Shown here piece by piece: positions 22,140-31,063 of a stretch of DNA of 52,500 nucleotides. Made by a program: the position numbers and the translations under genes. The notes under the pieces were generated by a model. That model did not search any database and was not told the DNA's origin. It was given only the letters and a program-made list of their open reading frames with translations. Location: NCBI GenBank assembly GCA_963575745.1, contig CAUYUJ010003866.1:5001-57500 (forward strand), written 5' to 3'. This DNA comes from Prorocentrum cordatum. Its lineage: Eukaryota; Sar; Dinophyceae; Prorocentrales; Prorocentraceae. The stretch's first letter is position 1, and each line of letters opens with the position of its first letter.

Positions 22140-22760
22140 AAGGCATGGGGGAGGGGGAGGGGGGGGAGGGGGAGTCAGGGAGGCTGCTCCGAGGGCTTCT
22201 GGGGGTGTGAAGCACGTCCTGGAGAGGGGGTTCTCGGAGGTCCTGGCGGGAGGAGGGCGGAGAGGAGGAAAGGGACGCCGAGAGGCGAGGGAAGAGTGAG
22301 CGGGCGGCACGCCTTTTGTCCAATCGCCAAGCTCGAATCTAGCCTCATAGTCGGCAGGCCGGTCAGCAGTGCTCTACACCGCCGGTAAACACACCGCAAT
22401 GGCAACATAGTATGCCTACCCATGTGCGGAGGAGGAGAAGGAGGGAGGGGAGGAAGTGGAGGGGTGGGGTGGATGAGAGGGTTAGGAGTGATGGGAGAAA
22501 GGTCGGAAGCTTGGGAGGAAGAGGGGGACAGGAGGGATAGGAGGGGCGGGAAGGTGGGGGGAGGGAGGGACGGGAGGGAGGGTTTGAGGGATGTTTGGAG
22601 GGATGGGGAGAGGGAGGGAAGGAGGCATGGGAGGGATGGCGAGGAAGGGAGAGCGGGTGGTGGAGAGGGAGAGGTGGAGAGGGTTGGATTGGGTACAGGA
22701 AAACAAGTTCGGAAGTGGGAGGCTGGGAGGAATGGGAAGCTAGCTTGGAGTTGGAGCCGG
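22140..22760. repeat. Purine-rich tract beginning with G-runs
   Basis: Opposite skew to the preceding tract. G4 to G8 runs at 22147-22173 fit a G-quadruplex pattern, and GGGA-rich sequence continues at about 22420-22690. Confidence 0.75.
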
Positions 22761-23269
22761 CTCCCTCCTCTCTCCTCCTTGACCCCCCCTCTCCATGTCC
22801 TCTGCCCCCCTGCAGAGAAACAGGCAGCGACATAAGCATGTAGTCACGGAGGTCCGCGCGGAGTTCTTGGGTCGGCGCTGGACCCCCTTCCCCAGGCGCG
22901 CTTCGCTAGCGGCGCCCCCCTCCTGCGGCACCGGAGGCGCACAGGGGGGGCGGGGAGGGAGCCGCGGGGCAGCGGCGACCCGAGAGATCTGAATGGACCT
23001 CCGAAAGTTCATGGTTGTGCCGAAACCTGTTCTTCGAGCTCCTCCTCCTCCTCCTCCTCCTCCTCCTCCTCCTCCTCCTCCTCCTCCTCCTCCTCCTCCT
23101 CCTCCCAGTGTGATGGCAGAGGTGGCAGCATTTGAGGGGGGGTGCTGCTGAGAGCACTTGCCCCTGCTGTGGGAAGGGGGAGTAATACACGCGCCTGCGG
23201 AGCTCGAGCGGCCTGCAGAGAGTGGCGATGGGTGCGGGGCCCTGCGGGGGCGGTGAGGTGGGCCAGGCA
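22761..23269. other. No gene; contains a perfect (TCC)n
   Basis: GC-rich spacer with an uninterrupted TCC array at 23040-23105. Confidence 0.7.
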
Positions 23270-23470
23270 GGCCTAAGCTGCATCGAATCGCGAAATCGGA
23301 CCGGATTGGAAACGAATTGGGTCGCCAGCGAAGTGTCCCCCATCGAATCGGATCGAAGTCGGATCGCCGCGCTGGACTCTGGCTGGCCCCTGGCTGGCTA
23401 AAACCAAATCGAACCGAGTCGGAATGGCGGCCCAGGCCGACGAATCGAATCGCATCGAGTCGGATATCGT
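23270..23470. repeat. Degenerate GAATCG/GATCG-rich minisatellite
   Basis: Recurring ATCGAATCG, ATCGGATCG and GAGTCGGA words at roughly 10-bp spacing. Related in style to the ATCGACGCTA array at 36.5 kb. Confidence 0.5.
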
Positions 23471-23672
23471 AGGCGGCCCTGCCAGGCGGCCGGTGCGTAG
23501 AGTCGCCAGGGGGTGGAGGTGAGTGCAACTGGACCCCAGAAGGCGTGGCGGGTGGCTTGGACAGCGCGCCGGATGGTCTCGCCAGAGGCTGCCACCGATG
23601 ATGCCTAAGGATTCTGGAGCGTGGGGGTCTGGGAGGGCCTCGACGTACACACCAAGTCGCCTGGTCGGCCAC

Positions 23673-23711
23673 GGAACTCGGTGTACAGCGAGTCTCTATA
23701 CACCGAGTTCC
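23673..23711. other. Perfect 13-bp-stem hairpin
   Basis: GGAACTCGGTGTA (23673-23685) and its exact complement at 23699-23711 flank a 13-nt loop. Confidence 0.9.
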
Positions 23712-23879
23712 TTCTCCGAAATCCGCCGACCCCTTGGGATCTACGGCGTGCTGCCCCTCCTCAAACCCCTGCCCAGGGGGGGGCAATTTGGAGGGGAGGG
23801 GGTCTGTGCGAAATGGGCCGGCGGACCCTGCGGCCCCGGCAGTCTCAGAAATGCTCATGGGCGGCCTCCGACGGTTTCG

Positions 23880-24330
23880 ACATGGCTCCCATGGGTTCCT
23901 AGACGATCCCACATGGCATCCAATCGTCCTGTGATGGCTTTAAGACAACCCACGAAGCCTCCAAGACGCCTCCAAGGTCCCCATGAGTGCCCCAACAAGC
24001 CCAAGTTCGCCCGTTCCCCATGGGAAAACTTACATGTTTGGCAAACTGCCTTGAAGGCCCAGACCAGCGATCAGAGACAGGACCAGAGGCCTCAAGGAGG
24101 GCCCTACGACGGCTACAGGCGGCCCCGGGACGGCCCAAGAGACGGCCAGGACAGTCCAAGAGATCCCCGAGACGCTCTAAGGACCACTCAAGATGAGCCC
24201 GTGACGGCCCAGCACGGGCCCTACCCAGCCCACCCAAGATGGCCCCAATACGACACGCCAGGCGCCGCAGACGGCCCAGGAGGGCCCCCAGAGGACCCGT
24301 AGACGCCCCAGGATGACCCCCAAAGGACTC
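23880..24330. repeat. 11-bp-unit array, locus 2
   Basis: Degenerate CAAGA-GGCCC units with interspersed unique segments, for example the ATGGGAAAACTTACATGTTTGGC word at 24020 that recurs in variant form at 24370. No gene. Confidence 0.6.
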
Positions 24331-24445
24331 CACACAGGGGCCCCAGCAGGCCAAAAGTCGTCAATTCCCCATAGGAAGACTCACATGTTTGGCGAATTCC
24401 CATCGCTCACCCTCCGGATCTTTGCCTCCGGCTCCTGTCCACGGC

Positions 24446-24892
24446 GTAACCCGGAGAAGCAATTAAGGAACCCCCCGGCGTTATCATTAGCACCGCGCCG
24501 TAATTAAATAATTATTTGGGGGGGTTTTCGCCGAGCGATATTATTAGCACCGCGCAAATGGAAGGAAAATAAATAATTCCAGCGCCCCGCCTCGGGTGGC
24601 ATCCCAATTAGAATTGTAATGAGAATAAGAATACGAATACGAATAAGGAAAAGCTGAGAAAAGCTAAGGAAAAGCTTAGAAGCCCCTCCCCTGCGACACC
24701 CGTGGGACCTGTGGGACCTCACACGGGAACCACTTTGAAACTTGTGGGACCTGCGAGACCTGCGGGACTCCGTGGGACCCGTGCGATCTGGTGTACCCCC
24801 TCCTGGTGCCAGGATAACGCTTCCGGGTGCCGGGTGCGTTATCCTTTCACCGGAGAGGGGGGGGGGGGTCCTTAATCGCTTACTCGGGTTAC
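24446..24892. mobile_element. MITE-like element with 31-bp terminal inverted repeats
   Basis: Left end 24446-24476 and right end 24862-24892 both begin GTAACCCG and match in inverted orientation at 26 of 31 positions. The 447-bp body holds two TTAGCACCGCGC words and a 9-bp-stem hairpin at 24812-24844, and no coding frame. No clear target-site duplication is visible, so the transposon reading is tentative. Confidence 0.5.
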
Positions 24893-25039
24893 CTTTTCCT
24901 GTGCAAGCTCCTCGGCACCGCCTGCACCCCGGGCCCCGCCCTCTCCGGCCGCCTGAGGCCCCGCCCGCCTGTGCCCTCTCCCCCCAATTAGAGCTGTGCG
25001 TAGCCCGCCTAGCTTTTAGCGGAAGAGGTTCGCTCTCGC

Positions 25040-26330
25040 CCCGCCGACCAAAAATTTGGCAAGTTCCTTCAGAGGCCCTGACCAGCGACCCGAGACAGGT
25101 CAAGGGACCTCGCATGTGGCCCCACGACGGCTCCCCGTGGCCCATGGCCAGCCCAAGAGACGCCCAAGATGGCACAAGTCGCGGAGCGGAGCGGAAACCC
25201 GAATGCAACGTATCCGACGTAAGAACTGCAACATCTTGCATAAGTTTGCATGTCTGTGTCTCCCCCACAAGCCCCCCCAAGCGCTACGCCACATTCGTCC
25301 CAAGATGCCCCCCCCTTTTTCTGGAGCCTGGAAATTTCCAGGACCCACGGAAAATCAATGATCTCGGCCGCTTGGGCCTCTTGGGGGCTCAAGTGGGCCT
25401 CCAGACCGCTCAAGACGGCCTCAAGAGGGTTCGAGATGACCCTCAGCAAGCGCAGGATGGCCCCAAGAGGGCCCAAGGGCCCCTAAGACGGCCACGGAGG
25501 GCCCCAAAGGGGGCTCCAAGAGCACCTCCTGTGACCAGACTCGTGCCCTTCCTCTTGGTTTTGACAAAATGTTAGCGTTCTCTCGCCTTTTCGGACTCTC
25601 GGGGGCCCTGACGGCCCAAGCAGCCTCCAAGATGGCCCCAAGACGGCCCAAGAAGCCCCCAAGAGGGCCCCAATGTCGCCCAAAGAGGCCGCCAAGAGGG
25701 TCCAAGGGGCCCCCAACACGGCCGAAGAGAACCCTGCGAAAGGCCCAAAGTGGCCCCGAGAGGCCCCCTAAGACGGCCTCCGAAGGGGCCAGACGGCGCA
25801 AGAGCGGCCCTAGATGGATCAAGACACCCTCAATAGGCCCCAAGAAGCCCCGAAAAGCCTCCCAGAGGCCTCCCAGAAGCCCCTAGTGGGGCTACCAGGA
25901 AGCCTTCAAACGACTGGACGGCACAACTAGTGCAGAACGACCAAAAATGGTGAGCCTGTTCTGGGGCTCTAAAACCTGCCAAACATACGGAAAATGTATG
26001 AATTGGGCCGTTTGGCCTCTTGGGGGTTCAACAGGGCCTCAAGACGGCGCAAGATGGCCTCAAGACGGGCCAAGAGGGCCCGAAGACGGCCCAAGATGGC
26101 CCCGCCCCAGAGGCCCCCAAGACGGCACAAGATGGCCCATAAGGGACTCCCAAGAGGGCCACTGGAGGCCAAAAACATTAATGTGTTGTTTGCGTGTTCA
26201 ATCATTCTAGCGTTCTCCTTACTCTTCAACTCTCCAGGGCCCATGACGGCCCAAGCAGCAGCCAAGATGGCCCCAATATGGCCTAAGAGACTTCCAAGAG
26301 GCCCTCGAAACGGCCCAAAAAGGCCATCAT
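25040..26330. repeat. 11-bp-unit arrays with conserved composite heads, loci 3 and 4
   Basis: Dense arrays at about 25380-25880 and 26035-26300. Each is introduced by a recurrent block containing GCGTTCTC, a CTCTCGGGGGCCC-type segment and GACGGCCCAAGCAGC (25575 and 26210). Further shared heads are AATGCAACGTATCC (25203) and GCCACATTCG (25288). No gene. Confidence 0.65.
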
Positions 26331-26566
26331 ATGGGACGCACAGAGTCATACTAAGACCATATATCCTCCTTGGAGACGAACGTCCGACCCGAACATACAG
26401 CATACCCATCTTGTAGCATATCGTTCCCCGTGCGGTGTCACCAGAAAGCGCCCGCCACGACGCATATACTGTAAGATTTCTCCGTGCGCGCGTCGCCCCT
26501 GGGGGGGCGGCGCACACACAGTATTTGTGTGTGTTGGGGTGACGCCGATCAGGTGGCCCAAAGATA
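26331..26566. other. Unassigned spacer
   Basis: Lower-GC unique sequence between an 11-bp array and the large palindrome. Only a minus frame (26346-26561) is open, and it matches no family. Confidence 0.4.
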
Positions 26567-26716
26567 GGGGGCCACACGCGAACCCTACACCTACCCCCCA
26601 CGATTTCTGAGGGGGAGGGTGGGGTTCACTTCGTCTGGGAGCTCCCGAGCGAAGTGAACCCCACCCTTTCTCTCAGAAATCGTGGGGGGTAGGGGTAGGG
26701 CTCGCGCGTGGCCCCC
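26567..26716. other. 150-bp near-perfect palindrome without spacer
   Basis: Base i pairs with base 53283-i across the whole interval, with 66 of 75 positions complementary and the centre in GGGAGCTCCC (26637-26646). The sequence would form a long hairpin as RNA or a cruciform as DNA. Confidence 0.92.
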
Positions 26717-27120
26717 GAAAAGCGGCACCCAGGACGGCCCGAGGGGCCCCCCAACAAAAAAACAGCCCAAGGGGGGACCCCACTGAGAGCCCCAGGGCGG
26801 CCGCGAGAGGCCCCCGCGGCAGTCTTCGCAGCGGGGCCCGACGGCGCAGGGGCGATCCGAAGCTGCCACGCCGCCCCCCAAAAGCCCCCAAGAGGCCCCA
26901 CAGTGGCCACCTGGAAGCCCCGAGAGGCCCTCGAGTCATGAAAGAATCACGAAGGGAAATGGTTCGCTGTTTTCGGCCCATGGAGGCCCTTACCGGGCCG
27001 CGGGACCGTGAAAAAACGACTCAGGACGAAAAACCGGTCCCGGTGAATGGGACGAGACCTCTGGGGGTCGACGTCATGAAAAAATCATGACGTCGGGGGC
27101 CTCCGAGAGAGGCTCCGCTT
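26717..27120. repeat. 11-bp array (locus 5) followed by a cluster of A-loop hairpins
   Basis: Array to about 26940. Then GTCATGAAAGAATCACGA at 26934, an 8-bp inverted repeat CGGGACCG/CGGTCCCG (27001-27008 and 27035-27042), and a perfect 11-bp stem CGACGTCATGA with an A5 loop (27069-27095). Confidence 0.7.
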
Positions 27121-27566
27121 CGGCTGCATACTCATGGTGTGACAACTCCACGGGCCCCGCGAAGGCAGACAAGCTTGAAAACGTGTTTTTTGTTCAGACT
27201 CGTTTCCAGACGAGCGCGAGATCTGCATGCGGGAGGTGACAGCGACGACGGCCCTGCTGACTATGATGATCTTGCGCGCGGAGAAGGTCTTGGCCCCGGC
27301 GCGGCGACACGTGCAGAGGAGGGGCGTCAGGGAACGCGCACCCGAGTGACGCGGAGTTCTCGTCTGCAGGTGACGTGCTGAGCGGCAGCGATTGCTGGCG
27401 AACGCCTCAATGCAACGTGTCTACTGTATCCAATCATTGCACAACTGCTACATGCTACATTCTTTTACACTAAGATGTCTCCCCCTACCCCCCCGCGGGA
27501 GTCGCACCACATCCGTCGACCACTCCCAACCAAACCTTTCTGGAAACCGTAGGGAAACTGGTGTGA
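27121..27566. other. No gene recognised; composite-repeat head at its end
   Basis: The AATGCAACGTGT and GTCGCACCACATCCG heads of the composite 11-bp family occur at 27409 and 27494. No family-level coding signal. Confidence 0.4.
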
Positions 27567-27662
27567 TCCAAAACCCGGGTAGCAGCGCAGTCTGGCGCGA
27601 TACAGGAGGTATCTGCGCAGCTAACAAGCTTGCGCGAGACGTTTGCAGGGAAGTTTGAAAAG

Positions 27663-27800
27663 ATGCCCAGCAAGCTTGCAACCTTCACATGGGAGCTGCG
27701 CACGGGCGCAGAAAGCGCAGCGAAGGAGCTGCGCAAAGGCTTGCGGCACACGTATGGGAAACAGATTGGAAAACGCCTGCGGGACAAGCTGCAATTTTAA
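27663..27800 (+). CDS. Possible small ORF, 45 aa, unknown
   Basis: The ATG at 27663 gives a short basic, helix-prone peptide (contains ESAAKELRKGL and GKRLRDKLQF) ending at TAA 27798. The same frame is open upstream to 27567 (AQSGAIQEVSAQLTSL), so the ATG may be internal. The region sits inside repeat-derived DNA with internally repeated GCAAGCTTGC words, and no homologue is known to me. Weak call. Confidence 0.18.
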   Translation: MPSKLATFTWELRTGAESAAKELRKGLRHTYGKQIGKRLRDKLQF

Positions 27801-27924
27801 GCAACTCGCTGCGGGGATGCCTGCCCGGCAGCCGTGGAGAGCAGCTGGCCCACCCGTGCCTGCCGGCATGTTTCTGAAGCCCGACTCAGCTCTCAAAGAG
27901 CCAGCCGGGAATATCTGATCTCTT

Positions 27925-28560
27925 GGGGGACCTAAGGGGGCCAGGACGGCCCCAAGGATGGCTCCGAGAGTACGGGACGTGAAAACGACCATAGCCACTG
28001 CTTTTCTTTTGTTGCCGCCTTCCAGCCAGCAGAAACAAAGCAGTGGTTGTGGTCATTGTCGTTGGGCTTGGCACCAGGAGAATGACCACAACCACTGCTC
28101 CTTTTTCGGCCGACTGGAAGGCGGCGCAAACAAGAAGCAGTGGCTGTGGTCATCTTCCCGTCCCGTAGAGAGGGCCCACGAGGCCCCCAAGACGCTCCAG
28201 GTTGGCCCCCCAAGAGCTCCTCCAGGAGCCAAAGGAACAGCGACTCTCCTAGGCTTCGCCATCACATGTTCGCGTTCTCGCCTTCTTCGACGCTCGGGGG
28301 CCCACGACGGCCCGAGCAGCGTCCAAGATCGGCCCCAGGGGCCACCACGAGGGCCCAAAGACCGCCCACGATGGCCCCGCGATGTCCCGAAGAGGCCCCG
28401 AGAGGCCCCCAAGACGGCCTCCGAAAGGGGCCAGACTGCGCAGGAGCGCCCCAAGACGGCCCACAAGAGGCCCCCAGAAGGCCCAAAGAGGCCCCCCAGA
28501 GGCCCCTAAGACGCGCCTAAGAAGCCCCCAAGAGGCACCCAGATAGCCCCCAAACGGCCC
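27925..28560. repeat. 11-bp arrays flanking a nested foldback, locus 6
   Basis: Short array before 27970 and a dense array at 28280-28560 with the GTTCGCGTTCTCGCC head at 28268. The foldback at 27971-28167 lies between them. Confidence 0.65.
27971..28167. other. Nested double foldback (two hairpins in an inverted repeat)
   Basis: 87-nt arms 27971-28057 and 28081-28167 are inverted repeats of each other at roughly 80% identity, separated by 23 nt. Each arm is itself a hairpin: 27987-28004 pairs with 28037-28054 (16 of 18), and 28084-28101 pairs with the matching stretch ending at 28151. Confidence 0.88.
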
Positions 28561-28589
28561 GACGAAACCACCGAACCGCCCGTGGAATT

Positions 28590-28865
28590 GTATACGAAGA
28601 GCGCTTTCTTGCTATGCTCATCGGAGATTGAACTTGGCGCTGCCTCGTGCTGACACGCGATGAATGCCCATTGCCCTCGTGGACACTCGCACGCTCGTCC
28701 CGGCGCTGAAACGGGGGGGGGCGCATCCGCCCCCCGTGGCACAGGCAGCGCCCCGGGGTGGGCAGAACGACTCGGCAGACAAGCAGGGCAGACCACCCAA
28801 CGCCCAGTCTTTACATGCTCCGGACGTGCATCCCCCGAGGCGAAAGGAATCCGCGTCCAAAACAG
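28590..28865 (+). repeat. Direct duplication, copy A
   Basis: Shares an ordered set of blocks with 30190-30450: TGTATACGAA, TTGCTATGCT, GTGCTGACACGCGATGAATG, CCCTCGTGGACA, and ACCACCCAACGCCCAGTC. The homology continues upstream through the 11-bp array head. Confidence 0.75.
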
Positions 28866-29160
28866 AAATGCTGAGCAGAAGCGTTTTCCGCAACGGCTAA
28901 CATGGAACGTATCCAACGTATCCCATTATTTCATAATTGCTATGTATACCATTCGTATAGAACTTCTACATTTTCCATTATTTACAAATCATATGTCCCC
29001 CTTTGGAGTCGCGCCACATCCGCAGACCAAAGATGCCCCCCCGACCCCCTGTGGGGCCCAAAGACGTACCAAAACGTATGGAAAATCTGTGATATCTGCC
29101 TCTGGGCCTCTTGTGAGGGTCCAAAATTGTCCCAGTGCGACCCTACCTAGGAGTTGGAGC
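28866..29160. repeat. Composite-family head segment
   Basis: ATGGAACGTATCC (28902), GGAGTCGCGCCACATCCG (29005) and ATGGAAAATCTGTGATATC (29080) match heads near 25.2, 25.3 and 27.4 kb. No gene. Confidence 0.55.
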
Positions 29161-29640
29161 ATTTAGGAAAGCAACATATACATCTACACCGACAGCTGCA
29201 TGTACATCTACACCTGCATCTACATCTACATCAACATCAACAGCGAGACTCACATCTACATCTACATCTACACCTACATCTACACCTACATCTACATCTA
29301 CATCTACACCTACAGCCACAACTACAAATACACCTACATCTACATCTACATCTACACTTTCGCATTGGTTTTGATTTTGCTTTGCATTGCCTTTGCTTTT
29401 GCTCTTGCCTTTGCTTTTGCCTTTGCCTTTGCTTTTGCTTACGCCAAGCCAAGCTAAGCTAAGCTAAGCTAAGCTAAGATGAGACAAGCTAAGCTAAGCT
29501 AAGCTAAGCTATGCTATGCTAAGCTAAGCTAAGCTAAGCTAGACAAGGCAAAGCTAAGCTAAGCTAAGCTAAGCTAAGATGAGATAAGCTAAGCGAAGCT
29601 AAGCTTAGCTTAGCTTAGCTTAGTTTAGCTAAGCTGGGTG
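29161..29640. repeat. Three abutting simple repeats: (CTACAT)n, (TTTGCC)n, (TAAGC)n
   Basis: Hexanucleotide CTACAT at about 29165-29358, GCTTTTGCCTTTG repeats at about 29385-29443, then pentanucleotide TAAGC to 29640. The last array flips to its complement at AAGCTT (29601-29606), giving a ~40-bp foldback. Confidence 0.85.
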
Positions 29641-30185
29641 AACCCAGGGGGCGCAACTGGGGGAACCGCGGGGCGGATACTGGGGGAACCGCCCGGGCCG
29701 CTTTCCACTGCCCGGCCCCTTTAAGCCCAGAGAGTAAGAACCCTTCTAGGCAGAGCCTAAGTAGGGAAAAACATACAGACAGCTCAACATGGACTCCGGA
29801 CGGTCCAAGACGGCCCCAAGACGGCCCAAGATGGCCCCAAGAGGGCCCCAAGAGGGCCCCAAAAGCCCCCAAGACGGCCCCAGAAGGCTCCATGGGAGTC
29901 CCCAAGAGAACCTCCAGAGGCTCAAAAATTGATTCTCCGTTGGCTTTTACCAGGTGTTCGCGTTCTCGCCTTCTTCGTCTCTCGGGAGCCCCCAAGACGG
30001 CCCAAGCAACCTCCAAGATAGCCCCAAGACGGCCCCGATGGCGCCCCAAGACGGCCCAACAGGCCCACACGAGGCCCCAAGAGGCCCCAAAGAGGCCCCC
30101 AAGAGGCCCACAGGGCCCCCAAGAAGCCTCCAAGAGGCCCCCAAGGAACCTCCGAACGGCCCCAAGATACCACCAAGAGGCCCGC
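29641..30185. repeat. 11-bp-unit array, locus 7
   Basis: After a short ACTGGGGGAACCGC duplication near 29660, CAAGA-GGCCC units run from about 29800. The GTTCGCGTTCTCGCC head is at 29956. Confidence 0.65.
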
Positions 30186-30189
30186 GGAG

Positions 30190-30450
30190 GTGTATACGAA
30201 TGGCGCGTTGTTGCTATGCTAATCGGAATTTGAACTTGACGCTGCCTTGTGCTGACACGCGATGAATGCTCACTGCCCTCGTGGACATTCGCACGCTCGT
30301 GCAGGGGGGTGGGGAGCGCGCATCCGCCCCCTGTGGCGCTGGCAGCGCCTCGGGGCGGGCAAAACGACGCGGCAAACGATCAGGACAAGACCACCCAACG
30401 CCCAGTCAAAACGTACTCCGGACGTGCACCCCGCGAAGCAAGAGGAAGCA
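30190..30450 (+). repeat. Direct duplication, copy B
   Basis: Same ordered blocks as 28590-28865. With the preceding array head, the duplicated unit is about 0.5-0.6 kb, spaced ~1.6-1.7 kb apart. Confidence 0.75.
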
Positions 30451-31063
30451 CTGGATCCTTGGCCGACCAAAACGACGTGGTGTACACGTCGAGCCCCTCC
30501 GAAGCTCGGTCTGTCGGGTCGCCGTGGAGCTCCTCTGGAGGAGTTGGGGCAGCGAGTCGCGTGTCCGCCCGGCAGGGCTCGGAGGGGTCGGAGACTTCCG
30601 CTGGCGGCGGGGGCTGTAGCTATGTCCGCCGAGCTGGTGGTGGGCCCCACGCTGTGCGACGGGGCGCCCTGGGCAGGCCCACCGCCGTGGCTGGAGGCGG
30701 GGGGCGAAGCAGCCTGCAGTGTCCAGGGAGGCATCCTGTCAGGTCGTGCGCATCGACCAGCGGCAGGGGAGGAGCGTGGAGGTCGGTCCTCTTCGGCGGG
30801 GTGGCCGAGCCCATGGCACAGGGTGGCGCGCAGAAGCCATCGCACTGTCCGAGGTTACCGGGTGCACTGCAACAGCCAGGGGCTGGTAAAGGGTTGGGGT
30901 GACTTCGAGCTGCCGCTGACGGAGGCACGGCCATAGCAGCAGCAGCAGCAAAAGCGACAAGCGGAGGCAGGACCTGGAGACAAGAATGAAAGAGGCGGCA
31001 TTGATTCGCGGAACTCGTGCAAGCGGCAAGCCACAATCGGCCAAAACCTAATGAATGGCCCAA
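30451..31063. other. No gene assigned; open plus-strand frame
   Basis: A GC-rich frame open to 30936 (contains MSAELVVGPTLC and RTVRGYRVHCNSQG) looks mildly protein-like but matches nothing known to me. The downstream end of the transporter gene (minus strand) lies at 31064. Confidence 0.3.

Noticed and set aside
25398-25426. tRNA T-arm-like GAGGGTTCGAGATGACCCTC
   Set aside because: Loop is too long, there is no acceptor or D-arm, and it lies within an 11-bp repeat array.
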